Below are positions 1 through 13,500 of a DNA stretch of 64,000 bases, in pieces. The number at the start of each line of letters is the position of its first letter. Position 1 is the first letter of the stretch. Location of the stretch: NCBI GenBank assembly GCA_032209605.1, contig JASFXZ010000003.1, positions 35,738,762 to 35,802,761 on the forward strand. The letters run 5' to 3'. Both the position numbers and the translations under genes were made by a program. The DNA comes from Mactromeris polynyma (taxonomy: Eukaryota; Mollusca; Bivalvia; Venerida; Mactridae). The notes below the pieces were generated by a model. It was not told where the DNA came from and ran no database searches. It saw only the letters and a program-made list of their open reading frames with translations.

Positions 1-637
1 AAATAAAGATGGTCAGCGCAACTTGAAGTATGCAAATTTGTTGCAATCTGAAAGGTTAAAAATTGTAGTACAACATAAAAAATTGCATAAATATTATGAC
101 TGCCAGTCAGTCAATTACGCTTTTCTACTCCGATACCTGTAAGGGGAGATCACTGCGTTGGAGACTGGATAAAAATAAGTCTGTAGTGTGATAACTGATT
201 AGTCTTAGACATGGTTTAGAGCGTCTATTATATGACCCCAAAAACGCGATTTCGGACTGGTATCCCGATTTTACACTTTCAGTTATCAGTTTGACAAGTA
301 ACTTCAGTGAACCAGTCGGGAATGAACTAAAAAATACCCCATAATAAAAATTCACGATGTTTACTTTGAAAATCGGGAGATCACGGCTCCCGGCCGGGAG
401 AGCATGAGTTGGCTGTCAAAACCGGGAGTCTCCCGCGGAAATTAGGAGACTTCACATGTGTTTACAATAATAAGAATAACGCCTCTATCGTAACCATACT
501 TTCTTTTGGCAAACATAACACCATTTACGCAATAATTGTGTTCATTACTTTGATTCGGTAGAAAAAATTCATTACAATAAACAAGATTATATTTTGGGTT
601 TGGTAAACAAATATGTAGGCCTTAACGAAATGTAAAA
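1..637. other. Non-coding; CGGGAG-rich patch at 370-450
   Basis: No convincing coding sequence. Around 370-450 there is a GC-richer patch with repeated CGGGAG and its complement CTCCCG in near-palindromic arrangement, probably a piece of a dispersed element. Confidence 0.4.
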
Positions 638-780
638 CAATCTGCGTCAAAGTTATAAACAGTGTACAGTTGAAGAGAAATTGCCTTGGTGATAAACGCA
701 AGATTTGATTGGTTTACAAAACACTGATATATGCAAATAGCAAAACCATGCTTATAATTATACAGCTGCGCCGAAAAATG
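638..780 (+). repeat. Dispersed repeat family A, copy 1
   Basis: About 140 bp with the core GAAGAGAAATTGCCTT, then TGATTGGTTTACA, ATGCAAATAGCAAAACCATG and GCTGCGCCGAAAA. The same ordered blocks recur at 3913-4048 (inverted) and 39739-39857, so this is an interspersed element of unknown class. Confidence 0.75.
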
Positions 781-784
781 ATAT

Positions 785-2510
785 TAGGTCACTTATCAGT
801 CCTTGTATGCCCTGGAAGAACATATTGTGATTTCCACAGGTACCATTTATTGTGTAATGAACTTTTTATGCATATCAACTTCAGTTTTAGAAGAAAAATC
901 ACATGTTGCCATTTTTGTGAACATTTTAGTGCATTGGCAATAAAAGAAGTCATTAAAAACTTGGAAAAAATCCTTGGCAAGTCCTTGAAAAAATATTTTA
1001 TCTCAGATGTTCTATATTAACCACACGAAAATCTTGAAAACTAATAAAATACAAGTCAGTACATGGATACTAATTGTTGCCGAGCCAATGTTTGAAATCA
1101 CATGGCAGACTGTTAATGACTTAAGAGTTTTATACCTTAAAAATGAGTATAAGTGCATAGTAAAGAATGCCAGCATGAACCATTGTAGATTTTATTACTG
1201 CCTCCTGTTAACATACTACTAAGGCCATCTTTAAAAAAGTGTTTGTTTGCAGTAACGCAATGCTAAATTTTAACATTGTGGACATGTACTAGTTAGGTAG
1301 GTTTTTTTAGTTTAGAACTGTAATGGCTAAATTAACACTGAGAGAAAAAATTTCATCGATTAACCTGAAAAATAAATTGCGTTGCAGCAATTTTCATGAA
1401 TTGGTCGTGTAACTGCAAACAAACCATTTTTTAAGGATGGGCTAATCTATATTGTCTTTTTTAAGTTTTTTTGTATAACATTTTTCATTAATTAAGAAGA
1501 ACCAATATAAACCCAATGATAGTGTCTTGTCTCTTGTCCATGATTACTGTTCCACATACAAGACCTTTCTTGATTTCACAGATATGCTGAAATTTTCAAA
1601 TTTGTCAGACAATGTGCTCTACGGGTATATTCAGATAAACATACAATATAACTAAAATGGTCTGGTAATGATTGCCACATTTGACTAACGTAGTCCTTAA
1701 GAAGTCATTATGTACCGAGGGATTTGAGATTATGGCCCACATCATCTATTTTTGTACCATTACACCAAAATTACTTCCATTAAGAAGAGTTGATAATGGA
1801 ATCTTGTTTAACCGTACCTACTTTGCTTACCATTTATGTACAACAGAGATCAGAAAATGATTGACTTTAATCAAGCTGTAAGGTTTTGTGAGGTAAATTG
1901 CTTCATAAAATATCTCTCTGAAGAAATCTCCTGGCATTAAATGTGATTCTGCTTCGGCCTAATGGATCAGAATAATGTTAACGGGAGATATTCATGTTTT
2001 CTTATTACCTTTCTTCATCTTTTTTTGTTTGTATATAATTTTATGATTAATATCATTCTGCTCAAAGTTTATCGTTTTTGTCTCTCATTCAATTTTATTT
2101 CTTTGTTTTATTTAGAAACATTGTTTTTGGTCGGGTATTCCATCTTGTCTGTCTGGCTATCCATCTCAAAAATCGATGAGTCATTATTACATTACACTTG
2201 CAGCCATATTGTTGCAGGTTAACATTCAATGGTGAAATCATAGGATGGTCGTCACTCTGCATTCGATCTGTTTTTTCAAATGACCTGTGGAAAATGTTTT
2301 CATAATGATACAATGTGCAGAATCCAAGGTTCACCAATCTAAGGTCAAGATTATGAGGTTAAATCTAAGGATTTGCTGTACCAAAAGTCTGTCCTATCAG
2401 AATACTTGACCCAATTATTATTTGGCACAAATGCCTCAGTTGTTACAAAGAATCTCAAGTTCCAGCCATTTATGTTAATGGTTGTACAATTACTTTATAT
2501 GAATTATCAA
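785..2510. other. AT-rich non-coding DNA
   Basis: Short open frames only, without codon structure or homology that I can recognise. No RNA gene was seen. Confidence 0.4.
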
Positions 2511-3020
2511 CATTATCTCCCCTGGCTGTATATTCGGTTACTATGATGTTATAACAACATTACCTCCCCTTGCTATTCTTTCTGTTCTTTAAATATATTC
2601 CTTATTACCTCCCCTTGCTGTTCTGTCAGTGTTTTGATTTATTTCCACATTGGCTTCCCCTCTGACAGTTATTTCAGGACTTTATATCCAATTACTCCTT
2701 GCTATTCTTACAGATTTTTGTTCCACAAAGCCCTCCTTGGCTGTTCTTTAAGCACTTAGATTTTTTTATCTATCCAAAATAACTGCCTAAAAATTTCTTT
2801 CAGCACTTTGAACTTCCTGTGTTCTTCTTTCTGTGATTTAGTTTTATTCTGCATTACTTCCCCTTTTGTTCCTTAAGTGTTTTGATTGATTCCACATTAC
2901 CTCCCTTGTTGTTATTTCAGTGCTTTGATTTTACTCCTCATTACCTCCCTTGTGCTGTTCTTTGGATTTATTCCACATTACGTCCCCTAACTACCTTTTC
3001 AGTGCTTTGATTTTGTCATT
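2510..3020. repeat. Degenerate minisatellite, about 55-bp period
   Basis: Roughly ten diverged units built on CATTACCTCCCCTTGCTGTT, TTTCAGTGCTTTGATTT and ATTCCACATTACC. Spacing and sequence are irregular, as in an old decaying tandem array. Confidence 0.65.
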
Positions 3021-3912
3021 CTGGATTAAATAATAGAGAAATATGATCTATGCATTGTCTAGCTTCTGATTATAAAAATGTCATTTTTGTCTGCAAATCT
3101 TCAATCATTTATATCAGTTTCATGGTAATGGTTGTCTGGGGCATTACTGCATAAACAATAGATGGATTTAATTGCAGTTTAATGCGTTACATTGATTATT
3201 CCCACATTTGATTAGGCCATTACAAAATAACACTCTGAATATCAGTACATGCATTTTTATTCTTGACAATGGAGTTAGGGAGGATTTTTCGTTCTTTGAA
3301 ATCAGCATTTTGTATCTGACTCTAAGCTCGCAAACCCTTCCATCTATCTTCCTGGAAGAAGTCGGATCAGCTTGATTAGTGGATTTCAAGCACTGACGCT
3401 CATTAACCAGTTTATTTACAATGGCCTCAAAAGCCTTGCCCAAGAAGTATGATGAGTTTTATGGCAATTATTTTTTCCATTTAAAAGCCGCTCACATTTA
3501 CTTAACTAATATATATATCTTCTTAATTTATATGGATGTGAATCCTTCTTTGATCAATGTTGAAGTTTTGCTCTTATTTATAGAAGTTGCAGGCATTTGT
3601 CTACAGATTAATGACAAAATATTCTCCTAATCCTATTATTCAATTTTGTTTATCATGAAATTTGTGGCCAGTCACTTACAAAACAACAATAAATGTGACA
3701 TAATTATTTATTTCTGGGTCCGCATGCATGTTCGAAGACCTCGTCTAGTCTCCCATCTCATCTGTTTGAAACCTATTTATGAAAACTTCAAGTTCTAATG
3801 TTGTGAATGAGCGACAGGCCTTTTAGTAACATACTAGACTGCCAATGTAATACTGAGTGACACCTGTGATTGTTATATTTTAATTGAATTGTAGTCATTC
3901 AAATTTATTTTT

Positions 3913-4048
3913 TGGCACAGCCGTACTAACATGGTTTTGCTATTTGCATATCAGTGTTGTGTAAACCAATCAAATGTTAAGTTAACCACCAAGGCAATTT
4001 CTCTTCAACCGAACAACATTGGTTACCTTGATGCGGATTGGTTAACCT
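3913..4048 (-). repeat. Dispersed repeat family A, copy 2 (inverted)
   Basis: The reverse complement carries the same blocks in the same order as the copy at 638-780, including GAAGAGAAATTGCCTTGGTG and ATGCAAATAGCAAAACCATG. It retains a longer 5' part (TCCGCATCAAGGTAAC) shared with the third copy. Confidence 0.75.
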
Positions 4049-4599
4049 TTTGATAAAGGGTCAGTCGTTACTTTACCATTTTGGATCTGGAGTGACCAGC
4101 AATCGTACCATCCCGGCATTATTTTGTTTTGCACAACAAATCTTAACCATCAAATTGCTCTGACCATAAGATATTTAAGATATTTGGACACAACTGCAAC
4201 TCACATTTCACAAATGATTGTTTTGGTGATGTTAGGGCTTGATTATAGGGTTGACCAAGTGCTGTTTATTATTGGTTACTTAAATTTCATTATAGCAGAT
4301 ATGAGAAATATGTCTGTCACCTTATTTGTGGGACTGGATTATGTATGTACCCATTTTGCAGTTAAAGTTCCCTGTAATATTACATTGTGTAAGATTTATT
4401 ACTTTCAATAATGTCCTAATGGGGTATGTATTAGATACTAATTGGTTCATTCCAGAGTTTGAAATGTAATTAGATACATTCCTGGTACTGTGTTGACAGT
4501 CTTTTTTAAATGATTGTGCTTCTATACATGCATATGCCTGGTGAGTTCTGTAAATGATTGTTCAATTAAATAGTTCTAATCTGTTTGACTGTGAAATTT

Positions 4600-4850
4600 T
4601 CTTATATAAGACAGGGTCTGAGATTAGAAAACTTAGTTTTGAGACCGCAGAGCACCATTTCATAGACGAGCTTAAGACATTATCATATTGGAACTTACGA
4701 TAAAGTCTTGTCTTAGCTAAGAAATGTCTATGAAATGCCCGGCACATAGTCTTAAAATTGAAAAGCTTCCGTTTGAAATGTGCACTTGGGCTCAGTTTTG
4801 AAAATAACCAATGAGAAGGCTGCATTCTGAGACTGGTCTCTATGCTCTAT
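4600..4850. mobile_element. Possible MITE-like inverted-repeat element
   Basis: An internal inverted pair CATTTCATAGAC / GTCTATGAAATG, with AGCTTAAGAC / GTCTTAGCT nearby, gives a potential hairpin around 4660-4735. Outer arms with CTGAG-rich sequence are less well matched. No transposase. Confidence 0.35.
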
Positions 4851-4859
4851 TAACACAGG

Positions 4860-6400
4860 CCCAGAACTGTTCTAGCTGACTTTATTTAAAAATATTGATT
4901 TTGATTTATTGAATCTAAAAATAATAAAACATGCCTCGAAAACTAGCTCAGCTGGAATTTGAATACATGGCATTACTTAATGTCAGGTGGCCTTTTTAGA
5001 CTGCATAGATCTTCTAACTTTAATAGTAGAGCTATTGTATGCTGTCCACCAATTTAGACAGTAACAGAATATAATCTGCCTGTCTGGTCAAGTATTACTC
5101 AATGTTTCTGTTGAATTATGCTTCAGGTATGATGCTAATATTTTAATATTTAGCATGTCACTTTAGGGGCTCCATACTTACATCTCTAGGATTCCTTATC
5201 TGGTATTGATAAAGTTAATTGCATTAGAATCTAGTTTACAAGATCTAGTTTGATGTCTGAAGCACCAGTCTATTACTTAAATAGACAGGATTATTGACAA
5301 TGTGCCAACTTGGAAGCTGGTGGAAGCATGTAACATACAGAAGTTCACATATTTTACATGTCTTCTGCTGGGCTCAAACATTTTACCAATATTACTTTGC
5401 GTTTCTTTACGCATTTTATGCTGTTGGGTGGAATACGATATATGATATTCCCATAATTATACCGTATTTTGTGAAAAAGGGAATTTTAGGCAGATTATGC
5501 TATAAGATATGCATTGTATTGAAAATCTGCTTACGCCAATTAGTAACTAGATCAGGTTCTCATTCAAAATATTTACAATGTTTTTCGTGCACTTTATGTA
5601 GCGTACATGTTTAGCAATTATACATACCATATATTTCACATGTAAAATTAAATATTAAACCTTAACTTTTAATTGGCATGTTGCCATCTTAAAGTTCTTG
5701 TTTCTTTTTCAAGCAAAATATTCTCTGCGTAGTAAAGTTTTCTTCGTAGTTAGGGTTTTCTCTTTTAAGCTAAATATTCCCTGTAGAATGAATTTTAAGT
5801 TAGTGTTTAAAAAATTTCATTCATTGATAATTGTTTTTCAACTGCAGATTTTTTTTTTTGGAAGTCATGAAGACTGAAGGCAGCCTGAAATATATGCAGT
5901 ACAATAATTGATTATCTAAATGTAGCATTATAACAATGCCCTTCAATTGTATAGAAAAGAGTGTTTGTTAGTTGATCGATAAACAATGAAAGTCAAGTAC
6001 ATTATGTAAACACACTTGTTTGTTCATTCAACATATCAATTATACTCGTGATGAATTACAGGAAGTTTTAAAAATAAAAAAAAAAATAACTGTCAGCCAT
6101 GTCAATTTGAGTATTTAGAAACCATTTGTCCTTTGTTTCACCTCAATGTCACAAAGAAACCTCAAAGTGCAATCAGTCACAATTGAGATAGCAGTGTCAC
6201 ATTCTCCAATCTCATGAACTTAAACATTTTTAATTGTAATAAAAAACAACTCCTACCAAGCACTAATTTAGTATGTGAAATAGATTTAGACTATTAGTTG
6301 TGAGACTGCTTATCGATTGTTCAAGCAATGAACTTGTAATGGCTAAATGAAATAATTCAATATCTTCCTGCAAAATCTGCTCCAAAATAGCCAGAATAGA
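4860..6400. other. AT-rich non-coding DNA
   Basis: Nothing recognised apart from homopolymer runs. The 106-codon open frame at 5294 has no supporting features. Confidence 0.4.
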
Positions 6401-6440
6401 AGCTCTGTGCACGCACAGACAACAGACTATACTAATATTG

Positions 6441-6524
6441 ATACCAAATTGTCAGTTGAGTGCTATATAGATACCAAATTGTCAGTTGAGTGCTATATAG
6501 ATACCAAATTGTCAGTTGAGTGCT
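6441..6524. repeat. 30-bp tandem repeat, three copies
   Basis: Units starting at 6441, 6471 and 6501 (ATACCAAATTGTCAGTTGAG plus TGCTATATAG) are identical except at the end of the third. The high identity implies recent amplification. Confidence 0.9.
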
Positions 6525-6944
6525 TAAAATTATCCAAATCAAAGAGTGTATGTTTGCTTCACATTTCTATTTGGATAATTTTCTCACAAAAAATAACAAT
6601 TTCATGGACATGGGTCATGTTTTGAAAGTTATGCCCAAACAAATTGTGCAAGGACTCCCTGTAAGTATGTTAAAAGCCCTGATTTATAATAATTTGGCCT
6701 TAATTAAAAATGGATTTTGAAAAGAGCTTTAAGTCCTTTTACAAAGCATCAATATGAATGATGTATTATCTAGATCTATGTTTACATGATTTAATCTGGA
6801 TCTATTGATTGGAAGGCAGGTTACAGGGCTACGATATTAAAGGTATAAGGTTTTTGGTTCACTAAAAGGTCACAAGCTGCCAATTGTGATCATTATTTGA
6901 ACATTGGCTAGCTTTGGGTAGCCTAGAAAACAGGTTCAAACATT

Positions 6945-7800
6945 TTTTAGCTCACCTGAGCACGAAGGGCATAATTTTTATGGTAAACTTTTATGATCTT
7001 TGGATGTCCATCGTCCAGGTGTCTGTTGTCTGTCATCCGTCGACAATTTGTTTGCGGACACTGTATAGAGGTTACAGTTTTTGCCCATTTCTCATGAAAC
7101 TTGCTCAGAAAGTTTGCATTAACAAAATCTTGGTCAAGTTTGATACTGGGTCATTTGGGGTCAAAAAGTAGGACAAAAGATGAATTCATAGAAAACCCTA
7201 GCTTATTGACACTCTGGTCTTGCTACATTTTATACCTGAACTACATGAATATTGATCAGAATGTTTGTCTAAATGAATTGCAAATCTAGTTCAATACTTA
7301 GTCCACATCTTAATGTCTTAATGAAGTGTCTTGTTTGAAACCGAATCATGTTGGGTCAAAAACTAGGTCACATACTTAAAATCATAAAAAATCCATGTGG
7401 AGTCACTTGACACTGCATTTACTGTCTGAACAACTTGAAAGTTGATTAGAATGTTTGATTATTGAAATGCAAGTCAAGCTCAGTATTGGGTCACGTCGGA
7501 TCAAAAACTAGGTTGCAGAGGTCAAATCATAGAAAATTCTCATGGACTCATTTTCAACCTGAACTTAAGGAAATTTCTTCAGAATGTTAACTTTGTTATA
7601 ACAAAAATTCGGTCAAGTTTGGTACTGTGTCAAGTGGGGATAAAAACTAGGTCACAGAGTCAAATTATTGAAAAAAATCCTTGTTGCAACACTCTGTATA
7701 GAGGCCAGTACAATATGAAACCTGATCCTTGGGTGCCTGGGTAATGTAGGTTCAAAAACTAGGTCACAGTAAATTCTTAAAAAATCCTTGTATATGTAGA
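6945..7800. repeat. Dispersed CTCACCTGAGC element with repeated GGTCAAAAACTAGGTCA units
   Basis: It begins with AGCTCACCTGAGCACGAAGG and GTCCATCGTCCAGGTGTC, then CGACAATTTG: the start of an interspersed repeat I know from bivalve genomes. From about 7130, GGGTCAAAAACTAGGTCACA and TTGGTACTGGGTCA-type blocks recur at about 130-170 bp spacing to 7780, so the element is internally repetitive. The open frames here are not genes. Confidence 0.65.
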
Positions 7801-7809
7801 GGGATATTA

Positions 7810-9330
7810 ATGGAATGGTGTGTACACTCAACAGTTATTTCTGTTGGCATTGCAGCCATTTGGCCTATAAATCGGCCTTTCGTGGTTTGCAAACCATACT
7901 TTTACTGTTTTTATCTGTAAGGTTGTGTAAAAAACATTGAAACTAGAACATCTCTGACATTCAAGGCGCTTGATCTGTTTGTTATGTCTCTATTGTTTAA
8001 TACAGTACTCTTATGTAAAATCAATATGAAACAGTCTTGCACAAATTCTTCAAGTCCTTCTAACATTGAGACTATTTCGAGACTGCACCTTTGGCAACCA
8101 AGCCTATAAACATACTTTCTTGTAAGATAATAATAATTTGTCTGTCTGGCTTGTTTTCTTTTGAGGATCAAACGAGCCCTTATATTGTTTTTGTTTTGCA
8201 TTATCATCTGCTGGAAGTCTTAAAATACTCCAAAATAGAAAATAATTTGAGAAAACAAATTACCTGTGAAGAAAATTGCAGAAAACTGGATGAAATATGT
8301 GTTGTGAAAGATAATATCTCAATTTGAAATATGTGCTCGTCTGTTACAGTTAGGTATTTAAAGTGTATTGGAAATGTGAAATATGCAAGCATCGATGTCT
8401 TTAAAATTACCAGTATAGGCATTTGAAGTAAATTAAGTTATTGTGATTCAGCGTAAGAGGTTTTTGTTTTTCTGTTTCATCTGGCATAAGTTATAATATT
8501 GTTTCTGTTATACAAGTAAGAGCTGGAAAATAAGTGATTAAATTGTTAAGATTAAATGTAAAAACCCATTGTGTTGCATATTACATGCAGCTCCTAGAAC
8601 TTGCCCTGGCATTCCATGCATGAATTCCAATTAAGCTATGGAATCCAGAACTACTGTTTGCTTTCTTATGACGTAACATCATTATCCTTTATTAAAACGT
8701 CAGCCTGCCAGAGGGGGGGGGGGGTTACCTGACACCTGACATTACAGCAGCATCTGAATTACCCTCACTGTCTGTAGGAATAAGTTCAAGAACATTAACT
8801 CTTGCAATACTAATGTGTGTCTAAATATAGGTATGGTATCCCTGTGAAATTACTGGTTAACTTATTGATTGTGCAGTCTGCCTTTTCGCTTTGCATTTCC
8901 CATTTATTTACTATTTAGAAGCTCACAATCCTGTGTTATGGCTTACACATCCCTCGGGCTTCCCTGAGGCATCAGTATTGCGCATATTATAGTCTGACCT
9001 TGTCCATTCAAATTCTTCAGGTCCGAAACTTTATATCGAATAATACATGGTTTTAATTCAATGTGCTAAAAAGAAGATACATCAGGACCGGATATTTATT
9101 TCAGATGATATCGAGTATTCGGATTGAAGGTTGTCGAAAAAACGAGGTCCGACTGTACCTTGGCTTGCTTGAATATCGAAAAGCAGGCAGCACTGATAAA
9201 AATTGGTGACTGCAGCTGGGCTTATCATGCGTGTGCTGTTTTGAGCTTCCATATTTACAGCCATATAACAATATCTTGTAATTACTGTATACCAGATCCT
9301 AAATTGATGAAGTTATATTTGTTATTTCAG
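7810..9330. other. Non-coding, probably intron or upstream region of the SOCS-box gene
   Basis: No exon was recognised. A run of 12 G lies at 8713-8724. The region ends in the TTTCAG acceptor of the SOCS-box exon. Confidence 0.4.
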
Positions 9331-10430
9331 ATGCTGCTGGTTTCAGTGAGACTGTGATGTGTTGTAACAATAGTGTGTTCAAAGATTGTAGTCCAGCCTT
9401 CTGTACAAGTCGGCAGAGTATTATCAATATTCCAAAGCCACACAGAATATTTCGGTTTAGACGACGTAGAAAATTCACTAAAATGGCTGAACATTTTGAA
9501 TACAAGGTTGTGCCGGCACAGATGTCATGTATTCAGAACTTTCAGGTCAAAAGTGTTTTATGTATTCAAAGTAACACAGTTATTCTACACTTGATTCGCA
9601 ACATGACGACACAGTTTGGTATTGTCGACTTGTCTCAGGATAAGTTTCTGGGAGTATTTGGTGTTCAGTTTGCCAGCTTTAACAATGAGGTTCTACGTGG
9701 GAAGATTAGCCCAGACTGTACAGTATGCCTTATCAAGGTCCCTCAACTTCAGGCAGGTGCCACAAATGCGTTCACATTACAGCTGTATGATCTCAAAGGC
9801 AAGTCACTGCTCAACGAGTACTCACTGCCATATTTGGATACAGCATTCGCCTTCGATCCACGATTCAATTGGACCCGTCTTGCCGCGACAAGCTTCCTAC
9901 AGGGAAGTGATAATAGCCTTAGTTTGGTGCAAGTCAAGAGTTGGGAGGTGATTGTAAGCAATCCTCGTCTAGATGATATGAGACCTAGTCAAAATCCCGA
10001 ACTCAAGGACATATTATATTCCAAAGACGGTTTTCTTATATTCGCCGTCATGGTAACAGGTGGTTGCCATTGCCGAGAAAGGAAGTCTCGGCGAACGAAT
10101 CCCATTGATGTTAGCATATATGTGTTCAGTGCTGACACTGTAGACACTCTTCATTGCATTCAGTATCATAGATATGCATGTGGACTTCATCTGTGTCCCG
10201 TCAACTACATGCCTGTGTTCTCCCACTGTGGTAGCAGGATGGCCATTGTTCTCAATGATATGGAGAGTGCGCTGGATCACGTGCAGATATATAAATTACC
10301 GAGCTCGATGAGTCTACAGAATCGTTGCAGGACAAGAATTCTACAACAATATTCACCAGAGAAGCTTCACCAGCTTCCATTACCCAACAGAATGATTCAG
10401 TTTCTGAAATTTCATCCGGAATATGACTAG
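9331..10430 (+). CDS. SOCS-box protein, large (probably last) exon
   Basis: Probable substrate receptor of an Elongin B/C-Cullin 5 ubiquitin ligase. The C-terminal 37 or so residues form a SOCS box: SLQNRCRTRI fits the BC-box pattern SLxxxCxxxI, and LPLPNRMIQFL fits the Cul5 box. The 300 residues before it have regularly spaced hydrophobic strand-like segments (VILHLIR, LQLYDLKG, VSIYVFSAD, VQIYKLP) that look like a degenerate beta-propeller; this is inference. The frame is open from a TTTCAG acceptor at 9330, so the exon may continue an upstream coding exon with a two-base split codon. Alternatively translation may start at Met 9357, or at Met 9483, which has the good context AAAATGG and gives 316 residues. 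No upstream exon was recognised. WSB- or TULP4-like families are possible relatives; the paralog was not identified. The stop is TAG at 10428-10430. Confidence 0.85.
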
Positions 10431-10516
10431 ATGATTATAATCTACGCACTCGGTTAAAAGTACTCATATTCTACAGCGATACAACAAACAAAATATTGGT
10501 TTTAGAAACAATTTAG

Positions 10517-10522
10517 AATAAA
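10517..10522 (+). terminator. Polyadenylation signal of the SOCS-box gene
   Basis: AATAAA 87 bases after the stop codon, followed by a T-rich, CA-containing stretch. A second AATAAA lies near 10614. Together they suggest a short 3' UTR and support this being the terminal exon. Confidence 0.6.
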
Positions 10523-10559
10523 ATTCAATTCTTGTCACATTTATTACAGCCATATTACA

Positions 10560-13500
10560 CCATTTATGATAAAACATATCACTGTTTCAATCCTTCCATA
10601 AACACATTCAAACAATAAAATATTGGAAATAAAATATATATTGCTGTTAAGAATTGAAGGGTACTTATAACTTTTGCTGAGTGTGTATATAATTATTGAT
10701 ATATACAATAGAACAAATGGTTCATTGTTCAATGCTTTTAATCGCAAAAATATGTTTACATTTTGCATAATTTAAAGATAAAGTTGAGAAGTTTGGAGCC
10801 AGTTTTCTCCTGCCTGCAATAGAAAACAATATGTTTCCTATTATTTATTACAAAACTTGAATATAATGGGGTAAGACGTACGACTTTTTAAACAAGCAGA
10901 TAGATATTCAATCTATTATTTTCAGCTAATGCATTTTACTAGTTTGGATAAAGACCAGAATTTTTTATAGGTTCCACCATTGTTTTTGCAAACTTTTCCG
11001 ATAAATTTTGTTCTAGTAGAATGGCAATACGTCACTTTAAATTGTAAGCATAGCTCGATTGTGCTACAGCTAGTTATTTTTCAGTATTGTATTTTTAGTG
11101 TTTAGTGTTTACTTAAATAATTGGCACTTACAGTAAAAAATGATCTACCGGAACCAATCTTAAGCATTAGGTCGTCTATAAAGCTTGTTTGTGTTTAGTA
11201 TCTCGACATAACTACCAAAGCTGGCATCAACTCAACTTAGTTTTTGCCTCTTACATGCACCATATTTTGTTGCTGTCAAGATATTTTTTATGTTATTTGT
11301 GTTATTGAGTATACTGGAGAATGAAAGTCTCAAACATAATATTATTGAACTGTTGTTTATACATTGTACCTGGATTTTTTTCAAATAGATCAGGAAATCT
11401 AGATTTTGACCAATCCAGAAATCTTGTTCTTTTTGGCTGTCTAGGAAACTTGTTTAGGCCTTTATGGATTGGCAATAAGCCTGTTTTCTGGAACTGAAAA
11501 CAGTTTCCTAGACTGGCTTTTTGCCAGTTTGCAAGTAAGGTTTTTACCCAGTCCTGGACTGATCTCAAGACTGATGGAAACTGATGGTGAACATAGAATG
11601 GAGGAGATGTAGAGGAGTGCAGCTCAGATGTGCTGCTTAGGTGGGAGCACATACTATACCCTCGTACTTATAACTCTGATTTTTGTTGCAATTTCTGAAT
11701 TGTTAACATGAAAATATACTTAACGCCATTAAAAACGCAACTATATCACTTTAGCCTTCATTTTGTTCCAAGTGTTAAACAAGGTTTATTGTTATAAATG
11801 AGTAAATTATTCTTCAAAAAGAAATTAGACTATATATGACCCTAAGTATTCATATTTAATAATTGATTAAGTTTAGGAAAAATTATGTTTTAGAATTAAA
11901 TATAATTATTTCTTAATAATGTCATCGTGTTGACACATGTTGCGTGTTTAGTGGCATGGAGTATACATGTAATACATTGTTGCAGTAAAATGTTGCAATA
12001 TTATTTTGACTGGTTTTGTAGCTGGCTACAAAATAGGTCGGTTGTTATTCTGTCTTCTAGTCAATATTGTTGATGAGAAATGACATTTATGGTGTTTTGT
12101 CAGATTTTCTCCTGTTTTGCAGTGTCATCTTATAAGTAACTGTTGGTAATTAAATAGTTGGGTGAAAGTCAAACTGTTCTATCAGTATATGGATTAAGAA
12201 GCAGATAGACCTGTTGTGCTTTCAATCATTATTTAATGTTATTTGGTACATTAGTGATATTGTGTTGTATTCTATTCACGCATTGCGTACAATGATCGTT
12301 TAACAAAATAGTCATCTTGTGTGTGATAAATTTGAAATTGTATTACATTTTTGTACTGCAAAAATCATTCACGAGTTATGTATGAAGACTGAACACTATT
12401 TGTTTCAACTATTATAAGTCTAGATATTGTATGAATCTGTTCTGTATCATTTAGGAGATTTAACATGTATTTGTGTCACTAAAATCAGTTAGTTGAGGCG
12501 TCTTCTAGCAATTGGATGCTTGATCTCCATTTTGCAATTATCAAGACCACGTTCATTTATAGAATATATTGCATTTCATTTATTTACATTTTTGCACTAT
12601 TGAGTTATATCAATGTGTGTGTTTAATGAAATTGCCAGTAATTAATTAGGTTGTATAAAGTATTATTCTGAGTGAGAGAAGATGTTATTGTTCATTTAAT
12701 ACAACTTTAATGAGCATATCTAACTTTTTTTTCTCAGATAATTGGCTAGAATAAATTGTTGTGGAATTAGAAAAAAGGGAATTATATGCCTTATTTATTC
12801 TGTAATTGCTTACCCCTCTGTTGTAACTGTATCGTTTCAAGTAAAACAGCACTAGAAGTCTTTAGTCTAAGCTGATTACTTGTCAATTATAATTGTGGAT
12901 GTAACGTAATTTAAATATTAATATTTATTAATTAATTAATATTCAGATGCAGTGATATTTGGATGTATTAAAACGATAAATGAAATAAAGTTATTTCAAT
13001 CTAGCTGTTTGACAGGTCTGGTATATGGTCAATCCAGACTGGTAAAAATCTAGCATAATCATATCTGTCAGACCACAAGCCATGTCTGGTAAAAGTTACT
13101 CTAAGTCTGGTAAAATTTGGAAGTTCGAATCTAAATTCAGGAAGATATTCCCTTTTTTCCTGTAATTAATTCACGTTGAAGCTGAGAATCAAAAGCATTC
13201 TGAGAATTGTTAACAAATCATATTTCTTCTGACCGGGCTATGTTAGGTTCATCATTGCTCCATGGGATATGCTAATCAAGATTCACTATTTAAATAAACT
13301 TGATGTTTTTGTGATTATGCTGAATGTTATCATATAATCAAATATATCATGTAAAGTTGTTGTTGTTTTTCAAGTGGTGCTGGAATACGTGTTGTTTACA
13401 TGTAAATGTGGCTTACAGTGTTTTATTGATTAGTGCTTGTATTATTATTATATATATGTATATAGTATATAGTTACCATGATTGTGCATTTCGACTGAGT

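Noticed and set aside
709..1020. 103-codon plus-strand open frame
   Set aside because: It overlaps the family A repeat and has no supporting coding signal.
11302..11652. 116-codon minus-strand open frame
   Set aside because: It crosses an imperfect inverted repeat and has no domain, splice context or conservation to support it.
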